A stretch of 64,000 bases of DNA from Pseudoxanthomonas mexicana (GCF_010093385.1 NZ_PDWV01000006.1:1-64000); one strand, 5' to 3'; positions 45,940 to 59,365 are shown, counted from the first letter of the stretch. The notes: generated by a model from the letters alone, not told the origin. Made by a program: numbers and translations.

Positions 45940-47976
45940 ATGATGCCGCCAGAACAGAGACAGCAAATCACCGCCATGTATCACCATCATGACCTCGCTC
46001 CTGGCCTGGCACTTGCTGTGGCTCTGGGTGCGGGTATAGAGCCCGCGAAGGGCTTTAAAAAGCTCCAGTCCACGGGCCTGGTGGAGCGGTGGCAGGTACC
46101 GCTCTACCTTCCGTCGCGCTATCTAGATGCGCGAGTACCCATTGAGCGCTTCTTTGGCCTTACCGGCCAGGGACAGGAAGTTGTAGTTGTGGGACGTTAC
46201 GCAGGCAACATGCGTACGAAGTGGGGTGCAGGGCGCTGGGGAGGCAAGCGCAGCCCGCAAGCGCAAGGGGCACTCCTTGATGAGGAGGGGATGCAGCTAC
46301 GTTTCTCGGTCTTCGGCGATGCGCGAACGCTGCAGAAGACACTCGAAGAGTCCGAGGGGCCGATCGCACTCGCGGGTACGCTTACCCAGGTGGGCGCGCA
46401 TGTCTATTTGAACAATCCGACATTGCTGGATCAGAGTCTGATTGGTGCGGTAGTGCCCCACTACCCAGGCAAGGCGCGGGTGCTGTCCCTGGCCATGGCC
46501 CGTCGAGTCATGGCAGCTCTACTGCCGTCTACCATCCCCCTGTGTGCTGCAGAACTCCGAGCAAGGGCACGAGCCTTTGTGAGCGACGGGCAACTGAGAA
46601 GACTGCTGGGAAGGCCCGAAGGAACCCTAGAGGACTTGCTGGTTAGAGCCCACTTCCCTTCGTCGCCGGACGTGGGAGAGCGCGCGCAATGGCACCTTGA
46701 GCGTTTGTCAGCGCTCATCACGGTGGGGGATCTTAGGGCAGCCAAGCAGTGTCCAGTCGCGGTGAGAAAGCCGCTGGCCCTCTCGCCTTGGCAGGATCTC
46801 GCATCGCGTGCGCCTTTTGTCCTCACGCACGAGCAGGCTAGGGCGGTCGATCGCCTGACAGAGCGCTTTGGTGGGACAGAGGCGTCCTCTACCTTAATCA
46901 ATGCCGATGTCGGCATGGGGAAGTCGATCGTCTACCAAATGGCGGTTGCCTCCGCTGTCCGTTCGGCTGCACGCGCGGCCGTTCTCCTGCCCAACGAACG
47001 ACTGGCTGTGCAGGCTCATCAGGAGATCTGTCGTCTATTTCCTGAGTTCGATGCCGCCCTGGTTACCGGGAAGACGAATGATCGAGCGATGACGAACGCG
47101 CGTTGGCTCGTCGGAACAACGGCCCTACTGTTTCGTGACATTGGCCACTTGGATGTGTGCGTCATCGATGAGCAGCATCGCTTCTCGGTGGAGCAGCGAC
47201 GTGCCTTGGTAAAGGATGGAACGCATGTTGTCGAGATCAGCGCCACTCCTATTCCTCGCACACAGGCCATGCTGCTGTACGGGAAGTTGGATGTGCTGCG
47301 ATTGACGGAACGCCACAGTCCGCAAGACATCCGTACCCAGATTGTGCATCGAAACGGCACATCGGACATGGTTGAGCATCTCAGGAGCCTGCTGAATGCA
47401 GGCGCTCGAGTTCTGATCGTGTGTCCTCGGAGGGAGGAGGGGGAGGACGATGAAGGGCCTGACCTTCCATCGGTGGCGCGCGTGGCACATAAGTGGAGCA
47501 CCATGTTCCCTGGATTAGTGCGCGCCCTGCATGGGGCCTCGGGTGAGGCGGATGTACACCAGGCTTTCGAAGACATGGCAACGGGCGCTGCCCGCATCTT
47601 AGTCGCCACAACCGTGGTTGAGGTGGGCTTGAACATTGCCAATCTGCGAGGCGTCGTTATCGTCCATGCAGAACGCTTTGGTCTGTCGCAGCTACACCAG
47701 TTGCGTGGGCGCTTGGCACGGGAGGGGGGAGAGGGTCACTGCTACTTGTACCTGCCCCGCGCGGTGGGTTTAGATGCAGATGTAAGGCTACAGGCGCTGG
47801 TTGATACCAACGATGGATTCGTTCTTGCCGAACACGACATGAGAATACGCGGCATTGGGGATGTCTCAGACGCCGGTGCTCGCCAGCATGGCAGCGCCGG
47901 TAGCCTTCTGATGAATCGCCAAGTAGGTATGTCCACTGTCATGGAGATCATGGAGATGCTCGGTGACGAGGACTGA
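45940..47976 (+). CDS. RecG-like DNA helicase carried by the island
   Basis: 678 residues, full RecG length. An N-terminal wedge-like OB region (GFKKLQSTGLVERWQVPLYLPSRYLDA, split here for length) precedes helicase motifs: LTHEQARAVDRL (Q motif), Walker A NADVGMGKS (around 321-329), DEQHRF (around 410), SATPIPRTQAMLLYG, TTVVEVGLNIANLRGVVIVHAERFGL and QLHQLRGRLAR (motif VI). Walker A is intact (GKS). It differs strongly from the host recG fragment. It sits between the coiled-coil and third recombinase genes, directly abutting and overlapping both. It may replace lost RecG activity or serve in recombination; neither is proven. Confidence 0.9.
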   Translation: MMPPEQRQQITAMYHHHDLAPGLALAVALGAGIEPAKGFKKLQSTGLVERWQVPLYLPSRYLDARVPIERFFGLTGQGQEVVVVGRYAGNMRTKWGAGRWGGKRSPQAQGALLDEEGMQLRFSVFGDARTLQKTLEESEGPIALAGTLTQVGAHVYLNNPTLLDQSLIGAVVPHYPGKARVLSLAMARRVMAALLPSTIPLCAAELRARARAFVSDGQLRRLLGRPEGTLEDLLVRAHFPSSPDVGERAQWHLERLSALITVGDLRAAKQCPVAVRKPLALSPWQDLASRAPFVLTHEQARAVDRLTERFGGTEASSTLINADVGMGKSIVYQMAVASAVRSAARAAVLLPNERLAVQAHQEICRLFPEFDAALVTGKTNDRAMTNARWLVGTTALLFRDIGHLDVCVIDEQHRFSVEQRRALVKDGTHVVEISATPIPRTQAMLLYGKLDVLRLTERHSPQDIRTQIVHRNGTSDMVEHLRSLLNAGARVLIVCPRREEGEDDEGPDLPSVARVAHKWSTMFPGLVRALHGASGEADVHQAFEDMATGAARILVATTVVEVGLNIANLRGVVIVHAERFGLSQLHQLRGRLAREGGEGHCYLYLPRAVGLDADVRLQALVDTNDGFVLAEHDMRIRGIGDVSDAGARQHGSAGSLLMNRQVGMSTVMEIMEMLGDED

Positions 47977-49285
47977 AGCTTTGGTGGAGTGGGTAGGAGT
48001 CGGCACTGAGCGTTTGCCAGTCTTCTACAACGCGAAGCTACGTCTCATGGACGAGTTTCATGACTACGTGTGCTATGTCGCCGAGACCGAGGCCAAGAGT
48101 GGATCGAGCCAAGCGTACACATCCAAGGTGCAAGCAGTGTCATACGCGTTGCTGGCGTGGCTGCGATTTCTGGACGGCACAAGCGCCAGTTGGAAGGATG
48201 CCGACAATGCCAAGCTACGGGGATTCAAAGATCTTGCGCTTAAGCGGGTGAAAGCATCGGTGCGTGGCAAGGGGAATGAGAACGCAGCAAAGCGAACGGT
48301 CAATATCCAGCTCAAGTGGATCTACCGCTACTACGCTTGGGCAGAGCGGACGGAGCGATGCGGAACGATTCTTGGGCCCGGCGAAGACGCGCCGATCAAA
48401 TCGACACTCAACATGCCCTCGGCTAACAGTAAACGGAAAAGTGGTCTGGACAAGAATGCCTATCCGCTGCTGTTCGGGAGATTGGGGAATCGATCGGGTG
48501 CTCAGTACTTTGCGAGCGGCCAAGACAAAAGGAAGGTCGCGGAAGTCCTGTCCGAGGCAAACGACCCTTTCATCGCTGAGCGAAACCTCATCATTCTTGA
48601 GCTCGCATCACGTGTAGGTTGGCGTGCCGGCACAATGACGTTTCTGGAGAGCGGTGACTTTCCAACGCATCCGAATGAGAAAATGCCTGGCGATGGCGTT
48701 CCGATCCGACCCGCGATTCAGAAAGGCGGACACTCTGACTCATTTGGCGTTCCTCTAACGCTTGCTCTACGCATCTCACGATTCATTCAATGGCGAGAGC
48801 GCTGGCTGATTCAGGGGGGATGGAGTGAGAAAGAAGCGAAGGGTCGACTCTTCGTGAGTGGGAAAACCGGCACGCCCCTGGGCAACAAGACGATAACGCA
48901 GATGATTGGCTCTGCTTTCAGGAAAATTGGGGTTGAGGCCGGTCGCGGCGCGGGCGTTCACTCGTTTCGTCGCAAGTATGCAGAGGATTCCACGCGCGAC
49001 GATCTTTCCTCGCGGCGCGCGGGCGGCTACTCGACCGCGATGGAGGATGTCATGCACGGCACCGCTCATAGGCTGGGGCACAGGAGCTTGTCCTCTCAAG
49101 TGGCCTATCAGCGAGCAGTCCATGCCAGTACGCATAAAGACCACACACATGAGCTGCGAACGAGCTTGGAAGAAGCCGAATCAGAGCTCGCAGTAGCCAA
49201 GGCGGAGAACGCTGCGCTGCGGGCGGAGCTATCTCGACGAGGCGCTCCTGCTAACCCGAAAGGCGGAAAGAAGAAGTTGCGATAG
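47963..49285 (+). CDS. Tyrosine recombinase (third of three)
   Basis: 440 residues. Catalytic residues: Arg I in GWRAGTM (around 218), HSFRRKYAED (HxxR, around 333), and HRLGHRSLSSQVAYQRA, with the His and probable nucleophile Tyr (around 382). A C-terminal coiled coil and basic tail follow (EEAESELAVAKAENAALRAEL, KGGKKKLR). The start is GTG at 47963, overlapping the RecG-like gene by 14 bases. It is the last gene of the operon. Size resembles Tn554 TnpA. The C-terminal coil may interact with the coiled-coil partner. Confidence 0.9.
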   Translation: MTRTEALVEWVGVGTERLPVFYNAKLRLMDEFHDYVCYVAETEAKSGSSQAYTSKVQAVSYALLAWLRFLDGTSASWKDADNAKLRGFKDLALKRVKASVRGKGNENAAKRTVNIQLKWIYRYYAWAERTERCGTILGPGEDAPIKSTLNMPSANSKRKSGLDKNAYPLLFGRLGNRSGAQYFASGQDKRKVAEVLSEANDPFIAERNLIILELASRVGWRAGTMTFLESGDFPTHPNEKMPGDGVPIRPAIQKGGHSDSFGVPLTLALRISRFIQWRERWLIQGGWSEKEAKGRLFVSGKTGTPLGNKTITQMIGSAFRKIGVEAGRGAGVHSFRRKYAEDSTRDDLSSRRAGGYSTAMEDVMHGTAHRLGHRSLSSQVAYQRAVHASTHKDHTHELRTSLEEAESELAVAKAENAALRAELSRRGAPANPKGGKKKLR

Positions 49286-49314
49286 GGCGCACGGCGCCAG
49301 CGACTACTCGGAAT

Positions 49315-49962
49315 TCATGGGCCGCAGCACTTCTTCCACTTTCGTCCGCTACCGCATGGGCAAGGATCATTTCGACCGATTTTTTGGTTGCCTTCTCCGC
49401 CTCGAAGCACTTGCCTCATGGCGGCATTCCGTGACACTGGCGGGACCTGTTCCTCTCGGGCCACAGCGGCATCGAGTTGATCATCCTGATGCCAAGGTTC
49501 TGCCAGTCGCATGCCGAATCTTAGCCGGGCCTGGTCTGGGGCCAGGCACAGGCCGAACCATAGGTCGGCCTTCTGCAGGTATTTTCGGCGCGTCGTCAGC
49601 ACGGCCAGCCTCTGAGACGCCTCTAGGTCATTTTCCGCACTGATCAGCACCGTGAGTCCACTCTTATCCGCGAACATGAGCGCGAGGCTGTGCGGCTTGC
49701 CATCACGGGCGGCCTGCTGCGCCTGCCCGTCAATCAGCCGGTTGAGATCGTCCCGCGTTGGGCCATCTAACTCCAACAGTTGGAATCCCTGATCAAGAAC
49801 CGCAGGCTCAGGTCTGACTTGAATCTCTTGCAAGATGCGGCTTAGCGTCGTTCCTTCATGGTGGGTCAGTAGCCCTGGTGGCGTCGCGGCGCCAGGTAGT
49901 GCGCGTCGTCGCGCGGCCATAGCGATGTCAATGCCGAGCGAGAACCCCTCATCCATGTGCAC
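49315..49962 (-). CDS. SEC-C-motif protein, N terminus possibly truncated
   Basis: 215 residues from GTG 49962, or 213 from ATG 49956. The C terminus is a SEC-C zinc motif ([16 protein letters not shown]). The rest is not recognised; the middle reads [20 protein letters not shown]. The open frame continues upstream of both starts with plausible coding sequence to about 49,990-50,000, where the sequence turns into a yqaA fragment. No ribosome site precedes either start, so the true N terminus was probably removed. Converges on the third recombinase gene. Confidence 0.6.
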   Translation of the reverse strand: MHMDEGFSLGIDIAMAARRRALPGAATPPGLLTHHEGTTLSRILQEIQVRPEPAVLDQGFQLLELDGPTRDDLNRLIDGQAQQAARDGKPHSLALMFADKSGLTVLISAENDLEASQRLAVLTTRRKYLQKADLWFGLCLAPDQARLRFGMRLAEPWHQDDQLDAAVAREEQVPPVSRNAAMRQVLRGGEGNQKIGRNDPCPCGSGRKWKKCCGP

Positions 49963-49994
49963 CAGTTTCTGCTCGTCATCAAACCAGAGGTTGT

Positions 49995-50171
49995 GCCGAG
50001 CGCTATGGCAGTTGGTCGTTGCTGCTGAGCTGGGTGCCGATCATTGGTGATCCGCTGACCTTGGCCGCCGGGGTCATGAAAGAGCCGCTCTGGCGCTTCC
50101 TGCTGCTGGTGACGCTGGCCAAGGTGGGCCGTTACCTCGTGCTGACGCTGATTACCCTGCAGGTGCTGTAG
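49995..50171 (+). pseudogene. yqaA 3' fragment (YqaA/DedA-like membrane protein)
   Basis: Translating from about 49995 gives a C-terminal piece [24 protein letters not shown] followed by VMKEPLWRFLLLVTLAKVGRYLVL and the stop at 50171. RYGxWxLLLSW(L/V)PIxGDPLT is the signature of YqaA proteins. Only about 57 residues survive; the 5' part is gone at the junction near 50,000. Probably part of the original metal-resistance segment. Confidence 0.75.
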
Positions 50172-50195
50172 CCGTCGCTGCGCTCGTGCGCAAAG

Positions 50196-50387
50196 CTATG
50201 ACGGCTGGCCGCGACGTGCCTGGATCTTGGCCCGCCGCCGCGGCACGTGCGACAGAATGCTGCGTCGCTTGTGCTCGGTGTACTTGCGCCAACTGCGGAT
50301 CTCCTCGGTGGTGCGAAAGCAGCCCACGCATACGTCGGTCTTCCGATCGAACTGGCAGATGTCCGTGCAAGGGGAGGGGCGGCTCAT
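50196..50387 (-). CDS. DUF1289 small cysteine protein
   Basis: 63 residues, SPCTDICQFDRKTDVCVGCFRTTEEI, a DUF1289 (Fe-S/zinc-like) motif with four Cys, followed by a basic tail. Function unknown. The ATG overlaps the stop of dmeF (ATGA), so it is in the dmeF operon. Confidence 0.85.
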   Translation of the reverse strand: MSRPSPCTDICQFDRKTDVCVGCFRTTEEIRSWRKYTEHKRRSILSHVPRRRAKIQARRGQPS

Positions 50388-51364
50388 CGCGGCGTTTCAC
50401 TGAGCGCGGTCCGCGCCTCGATGGTCACGTGCACGATCTCCTCGTGAATGGCCAAGGCATGCTTGAAATGATCCGGATGCACGGGATCTTCGGTCACGAC
50501 CTCGGCCACACAGGCGAACTTGCCACGGCCTACCTGCCAGACGTGCAGATCGCTGATACGCGCCGGCACCGAGCCTTGCTCGATGGCTTCGCGGATTTCT
50601 TCCACTACGGGAGCATCCATCTGCGCATCGAGCAAGACCTTGCTGGTCTGGCGAATCAGGCCCCAGGCCCACACCGAGACCAGGGCCGCGCCCACTAGCC
50701 CCATCACCGGGTCCAGCCAGGCCGCACCGAAGTACATGCCACCCAGCAGCGCGATGATCGCCAACACGGAGGTCGCCGCATCGGCGATGACATGCAGGTA
50801 AGCCGAGCGCTGGTTCAGATCGTGATGGGCGCTGTGTCCGTGATCGCCATGATGCTCATGGTGATGGTGATGGTGATGGTGATCGTCGTGCCCGTGCCCG
50901 TGATCATGGTGATCCCGCAGCCACCAGGCGCACAGCAGGTTGACCGCCAGGCCCACGATGGCAATGGCAATGGCCTGCTCGTAGTGGATGGTGCTGGGGC
51001 GGAACAGGCGCTCGATGGACTGGAAGGCCATCAGGCCTGCCACACCCAGCAGCAGGATTGCGCTGGTGTAACCGCCCAGGATTTCGATCTTCCACGTGCC
51101 GAAGGCAAAGCGACGGTCCTGCGCGAAGCGGCGCGCACAGGCGTAGGCGAAGACCGACAGGCCCAGTGCCAACGCGTGGGAGCTCATGTGCCATCCATCG
51201 GCCAACACGGCCATCGAGTTGTACCACCAGCCTCCGGTGATCTCCACGACCATCATGATCAGGGTCAGGATCATGGCCCGACGCGTGTTGCGCTCGGCGA
51301 GCGGGTTGCCTTGGTCGAAGGCGTGGGAATGGCGCCGCGTAGCGGCCAGGGCATCGAGGTTCAT
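50384..51364 (-). CDS. dmeF: CDF-family Co/Ni efflux transporter DmeF
   Basis: 326 residues. It opens with HSHAFDQGNPLAERNTRRAM, typical of DmeF-type cation diffusion facilitators. Six transmembrane helices carry the DGWHMSSHALALGLSVFAY (HxxxD-type) site and HVIADAATSVLAI (HxxxD). A very His/Asp-rich cytosolic loop lies between helices 4 and 5 (residues about 151-182). Exports Co2+, Ni2+ or Zn2+ across the inner membrane. It diverges from dmeR across a palindromic operator. Confidence 0.94.
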   Translation of the reverse strand: MNLDALAATRRHSHAFDQGNPLAERNTRRAMILTLIMMVVEITGGWWYNSMAVLADGWHMSSHALALGLSVFAYACARRFAQDRRFAFGTWKIEILGGYTSAILLLGVAGLMAFQSIERLFRPSTIHYEQAIAIAIVGLAVNLLCAWWLRDHHDHGHGHDDHHHHHHHHEHHGDHGHSAHHDLNQRSAYLHVIADAATSVLAIIALLGGMYFGAAWLDPVMGLVGAALVSVWAWGLIRQTSKVLLDAQMDAPVVEEIREAIEQGSVPARISDLHVWQVGRGKFACVAEVVTEDPVHPDHFKHALAIHEEIVHVTIEARTALSETPR

Positions 51365-51388
51365 GACGGGGCAGGGATGGGTTGCTGG

Positions 51389-51405
51389 ATACCCCCATAG
51401 GGTAT
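51389..51405. promoter_or_regulatory. DmeR/RcnR-type operator
   Basis: ATACCC-CCATA-GGGTAT is a 6-base inverted repeat with a C/G-rich centre, as known for CsoR/RcnR-family operators. It lies in the 53-base gap between dmeF and dmeR, so one site could control both. Confidence 0.75.
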
Positions 51406-51417
51406 ATGATCGCTTCC

Positions 51418-51690
51418 ATGGCGCATACCCACCGCGACAAAAAGAAGCTGCTCACCCGCGTTCGCCGCATCGGCGGTCAGGTCGCGGCATTGGAGCGCGC
51501 ACTGGAAGCCGAAGGCGACTGCGGTGATCTGCTGATCCAGATTGCCGCGGCTAAGGGCGCCATGCATGCGCTGATGATGGAAGTGCTCGCCGGTCATCTG
51601 AGCGAGCATGTGGTGACCGCCGAAACCGAGGCCGAGCGGGCCAAGGAAGCCGGCGCCATCATGGACTTGCTGACCCGTTATGCCCGTTGA
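51418..51690 (+). CDS. dmeR: Metal-sensing repressor, RcnR/FrmR (CsoR) family
   Basis: 90 residues. The Ni/Co ligand fingerprint of RcnR is complete: His3, Cys35, His60, His64. Helices RRIGGQVAALERALEAEGDC and AKGAMHALMMEVLAGHLSEHV are typical. A four-helix-bundle repressor that releases DNA on metal binding. The ATG at 51418 is chosen because His3 then fits. Regulates dmeF and itself via the palindrome at 51389-51405; may also affect the czc genes. Confidence 0.9.
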   Translation: MAHTHRDKKKLLTRVRRIGGQVAALERALEAEGDCGDLLIQIAAAKGAMHALMMEVLAGHLSEHVVTAETEAERAKEAGAIMDLLTRYAR

Positions 51691-51768
51691 TCGCAGACCG
51701 TTGGTGGGTGCTGCTTTCCCGAACGTCTGTGCTGGACAGGCCCGTCCTTAACCCCGTAGGCTAATGCA

Positions 51769-52140
51769 GTGATCCGGTTTTCCGCCCGCGCCAAGAGTGT
51801 CTTGCACGTCAGCATGCTGTTGCTGCTGGTGCTGGGCGTTCTCGTGCGGCCGGCACTGAATTTCGTGGGTGAAATCCACGGGGCCGCGCATGCGGCCGAA
51901 GTCGCGAGCGAGCACGGCCACGGCCATCCTGGCGATGCCCTCGATGCCGATCACGACCAAGACCACGCCTCGGGCACGCACCTGCTGATGCACCAGGCCG
52001 ATTCGGGTTCTTCCTCCGGCCTGCTCACCAGTTTCCGCCTGCCGCCCGTCGAAGTGGCTGCCTCTCAGCGTCTGCAGTGGACGCCGGCTTCTTCGCTTCC
52101 CCAGCGACTCTCTTCGCCGTTTAGACCTCCGATTGCCTGA
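51769..52140 (+). CDS. His-rich CzcI-like periplasmic protein
   Basis: 123 residues from GTG 51769. An N-terminal hydrophobic signal (VSMLLLLVLGVLV) leads to a His/Asp/Glu-rich segment (HGHGHPGDALDADHDQDHASGTHLL). Small proteins like this precede czcC in Cupriavidus and related czc clusters (czcI). Probably binds metal in the periplasm or modulates expression of czc. The start codon is uncertain; the reading frame is clear. Confidence 0.7.
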   Translation: MIRFSARAKSVLHVSMLLLLVLGVLVRPALNFVGEIHGAAHAAEVASEHGHGHPGDALDADHDQDHASGTHLLMHQADSGSSSGLLTSFRLPPVEVAASQRLQWTPASSLPQRLSSPFRPPIA

Positions 52141-52206
52141 TGACAGGGCCGGCCGCCGTTAGCGCGGCCTGAGTACGTCTGTCCATCAACCAATCGGAGA
52201 TGTTCC

Positions 52207-53453
52207 GTGAACTTGTGTTATGCATGGGTTCTGGCCTTGGCCGGAGCCTGTGGTGTTGTGCCATGGGCACACGCCACTGAACCTCTGCGCCTGCAGGAGG
52301 CGGTTTCCCGCGCCTTAGGTGCAAATCCGGCCCTAGCGGCCGAAGCAGCTCAACTCGATGCCGTCCGTGCCCGCGCCGAGCGCGAGGGCTTGGCCCCGCA
52401 GTACTTCGTCACCGGCGAACTGGAGAACGTGGGCGGTACCGGTTCACTCAGCGGAGTGAATTCGGCCGAAAGCACCTTGCGGATCGGCCGTCTGATCGAG
52501 TTGGGCGGCAAGCGCGCCGCTCGCCAGGCCTTGGGCGCTGCCGAGATCGATCAGCAGCAAACCGCTGCCGACGCCACGCGTATCGAACTGACCAGTCGCA
52601 CGGCGGCCCGCTTCATCGAAGTCGCAGTGGATCAGCAGCGCCTGGACTTTGCCAACGAACGCGTTCGCCAAGCCGAGCGTACGCGCCGCGAGGTAGCAGG
52701 CTGGGTCTGGGCCGCACGCAACCCCGAGTCGGATCTGCGTGCGGCTGAAATCGTCGTGGCCAACGCAGAGCTGGATCGTGAGCATGCCGAGCACGAGCTC
52801 AGCAGCGCCCGCACCACCTTGGCCGCGACCTGGGGCGACACGATCCCGGACTTCGACACGGTGGCTGCTGATCTGACCGATCTGCCCGAGGTCGAACCGC
52901 TGGACACGCTGCTGGCGCGCTTGCCGAACACGATCGATCAGCAAGCCTTCTCGCGTGAGGCTCGCCTGGCCGAAGCCCGTCGTCGTATCGCTGAGGCGGC
53001 TCGCAAACCCGATCTGAACTTCAACGTCGGCGTGCGTCGTCTGGAAGGGCCCAGTGATCAAGGTCTGGTGATGTCGGTGTCCGTACCGTTGGGCAGCCGC
53101 ACGCGGGCGGGGTACTCCATCGCCGAAGCCGACGCGCAACTGGCGGCCATCGAAGCGCGCCGAAAAGCCGAGCAGTTCGAGCGCCATCAACTGGTCTTTG
53201 AGAAGTACCAGGAACTGGGCCATGCACGCACCGAGGTGGAGTCGTTGCGCGGACGTGTGGTGCCCAAAGCCGAGCAAGCCCTGGCCTTTACCCGGCGCGG
53301 CTTCGAAGCAGGGCGGTTCTCATTTCTCTCGCTCTCCCAGGCGCAGACCACGCTCTTTGAACTGCGCGAGCGCCTCGTCGAGGCCTATGCGCGCTATCAC
53401 ACCTTGCTGGTGGAGCTCGATCGGCTCACCGCAACCACCCAGGACACCTTTCC

Positions 53454-53457
<4 letters not shown>
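52207..53457 (+). CDS. czcC: CzcC-type outer-membrane factor
   Basis: 416 residues with signal peptide (to about WAHA). TolC-family outer-membrane channel of an HME-RND pump: SRALGANPALAAEAAQLDAVRARA, then IGRLIELGGKRAARQALG, and SVPLGSRTRAGYSIAEADAQL in the second repeat. It overlaps czcB by 4 bases (ATGA). Carries metal ions out from the periplasm/inner-membrane pump. Confidence 0.9.
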
Positions 53458-57888
<4,431 letters not shown>

Positions 57889-57949
57889 TCCAGTGGGGTG
57901 GGGCGCGCGTGCGCTCCACCCCCTCCTGATCCCTTCCACATACCTATAG

Positions 57950-58696
57950 ATGCGAATGAACTCACTTCTCTACAAACCCTCCGGATGGGGCGGCATGATC
58001 TCCGCCTCCACCACGCGCACGCTGGTTCTGTTGGCGGGCCTGCTGCTGTTGTTGTTCACCGCCAACGGCGCGCTGGCCCATGCCGTAGCCGAAGGTGATA
58101 AGGGCTACATCCAGGAAATCAGCGGGGTGCACCTGCTGTCGTTTGCCTACCTGGGCGCCAAGCACATGGCCACCGGGTACGACCACATCCTGTTCCTGCT
58201 GGGCGTGATCTTCTTCCTGTACCGCATGAAGCAGATCGCCTTGTACGTCACGCTGTTCGCGGTGGGTCACTCCACCACGATGCTGTTGGGCGTGTACTTC
58301 AACGTGGGCATCAACAGCTTCCTGATCGACGCGATCATCGGCCTGTCGGTGGTCTACAAGGCGCTGGACAACATGGGCGCCTACCAACGCTGGCTGGGTT
58401 TTCAACCCAACACCAAGGCGGCCACGTTGATCTTCGGTCTGTTCCACGGCTTTGGCCTGTCGACCAAGATCATCGAGTACGACATCTCTCCCGATGGTCT
58501 GGTGCCCAACCTGTTGGCCTTCAACGTCGGCGTGGAAATCGGCCAGCTGCTGGCCTTGGGCGCAATCCTGATTGTGATGGGCTACTGGCGCCGCTCGCGC
58601 GGCTTCTGGAAGCACGCCTATACCGCCAACGTCGCGATGATGTGCGCCGGTTTCATCCTGATCGGCATGCAGCTCACTGGCTACTTCGTTTCCTAA
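57950..58696 (+). CDS. HupE/UreJ-like membrane protein
   Basis: 248 residues. After a signal-like helix (TLVLLAGLLLLLFTANGALAH), about six transmembrane helices hold HLLSFAYLGAKHMATGYDHILFLLGV, GHSTTMLL, and LFHGFGLS, the HupE/UreJ_2 signature with conserved His and Asp. Such proteins facilitate Ni/Co movement and are common in czc clusters. Part of the probable operon after czcA. Start could also be 57956. Confidence 0.88.
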   Translation: MRMNSLLYKPSGWGGMISASTTRTLVLLAGLLLLLFTANGALAHAVAEGDKGYIQEISGVHLLSFAYLGAKHMATGYDHILFLLGVIFFLYRMKQIALYVTLFAVGHSTTMLLGVYFNVGINSFLIDAIIGLSVVYKALDNMGAYQRWLGFQPNTKAATLIFGLFHGFGLSTKIIEYDISPDGLVPNLLAFNVGVEIGQLLALGAILIVMGYWRRSRGFWKHAYTANVAMMCAGFILIGMQLTGYFVS

Positions 58697-58720
58697 TTCA
58701 AGACATTGCGAGAACACACC

Positions 58721-59365
58721 ATGTACAACAGCAAGCCTCTCAACACCGATCTGCCGTCCTCGCGCCAGTTGCTGCGCTCGACCATCATCGCCTTCATCGT
58801 GGCCGTCGTCCTGTTGGTCACCGTCGTGCTGCCGTCCGAGTACGCCATCGACCCCACCGGTGTCGGCCGCATGCTCGGGCTAACCGAGATGGGTGAGATC
58901 AAGGGTCAGTTGGCTGAAGAAGCCGCCGCCGATGCCGCACGTGATGCGGCCGCGGCCGCGGCAGGCGCGCCGATCTCATCGGCCGCCTCATCCGCCAGCC
59001 CCGCAGCACCGGCAGCGGCGGCAGCACCGGCCGTGGACACCACGCAATGGCGCGATCAGATGCAGGTCGTTCTGGCGCCAGGAGAAGGCGCGGAGGTCAA
59101 GTTGGCGATGACAGCCGGTCAAAAGGCGAACTTCACCTGGACCGCGCAGGGCGGTGTCGTGAACTTCGACACCCATGGCGATGGCGGTACCGGCGGCGAA
59201 TCCACCAGCTACGAAAAAGGACGCGGCGTGGCCGCCGACGAAGGCGTGCTGGAAGCGGCCTTCAACGGCAGCCACGGCTGGTTCTGGCGTAACCGCAGCG
59301 AGGCCACGGTGACGATCACCCTGCGTACGGCCGGCGACTACGCCCAGATCAAGCGCGTGATGTAA
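58721..59365 (+). CDS. Single-helix membrane-anchored periplasmic protein
   Basis: 214 residues: one transmembrane helix near the N terminus (IIAFIVAVVLLVTVVL), an Ala/Pro-rich linker (about 75-105), then a beta-rich domain with QMQVVLAPGEGAEVKLAM, FTWTAQGGVVNFDTHGD, and HGWFWRNRSEATVTITL. It corresponds to the 'transmembrane anchor protein' that often follows the HupE-like gene in metal clusters. Role unknown; a scaffold or sensor for the pump is possible. Confidence 0.75.
   Translation: MYNSKPLNTDLPSSRQLLRSTIIAFIVAVVLLVTVVLPSEYAIDPTGVGRMLGLTEMGEIKGQLAEEAAADAARDAAAAAAGAPISSAASSASPAAPAAAAAPAVDTTQWRDQMQVVLAPGEGAEVKLAMTAGQKANFTWTAQGGVVNFDTHGDGGTGGESTSYEKGRGVAADEGVLEAAFNGSHGWFWRNRSEATVTITLRTAGDYAQIKRVM

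Noticed and set aside
46903-46926. The helicase P-loop in the island as a second attachment repeat
   Set aside because: It is intact coding sequence inside a gene and differs at several positions; similarity follows from shared protein motif.
49995-50171. The fragment after the junction as the missing 3' half of recG
   Set aside because: Its translation is YqaA-type membrane sequence, not RecG helicase motifs.
50855-50910. Short tandem repeats resembling a CRISPR or microsatellite array
   Set aside because: They are His/Asp codons (CAC, CAT, GAC) of the metal-binding loop in DmeF.
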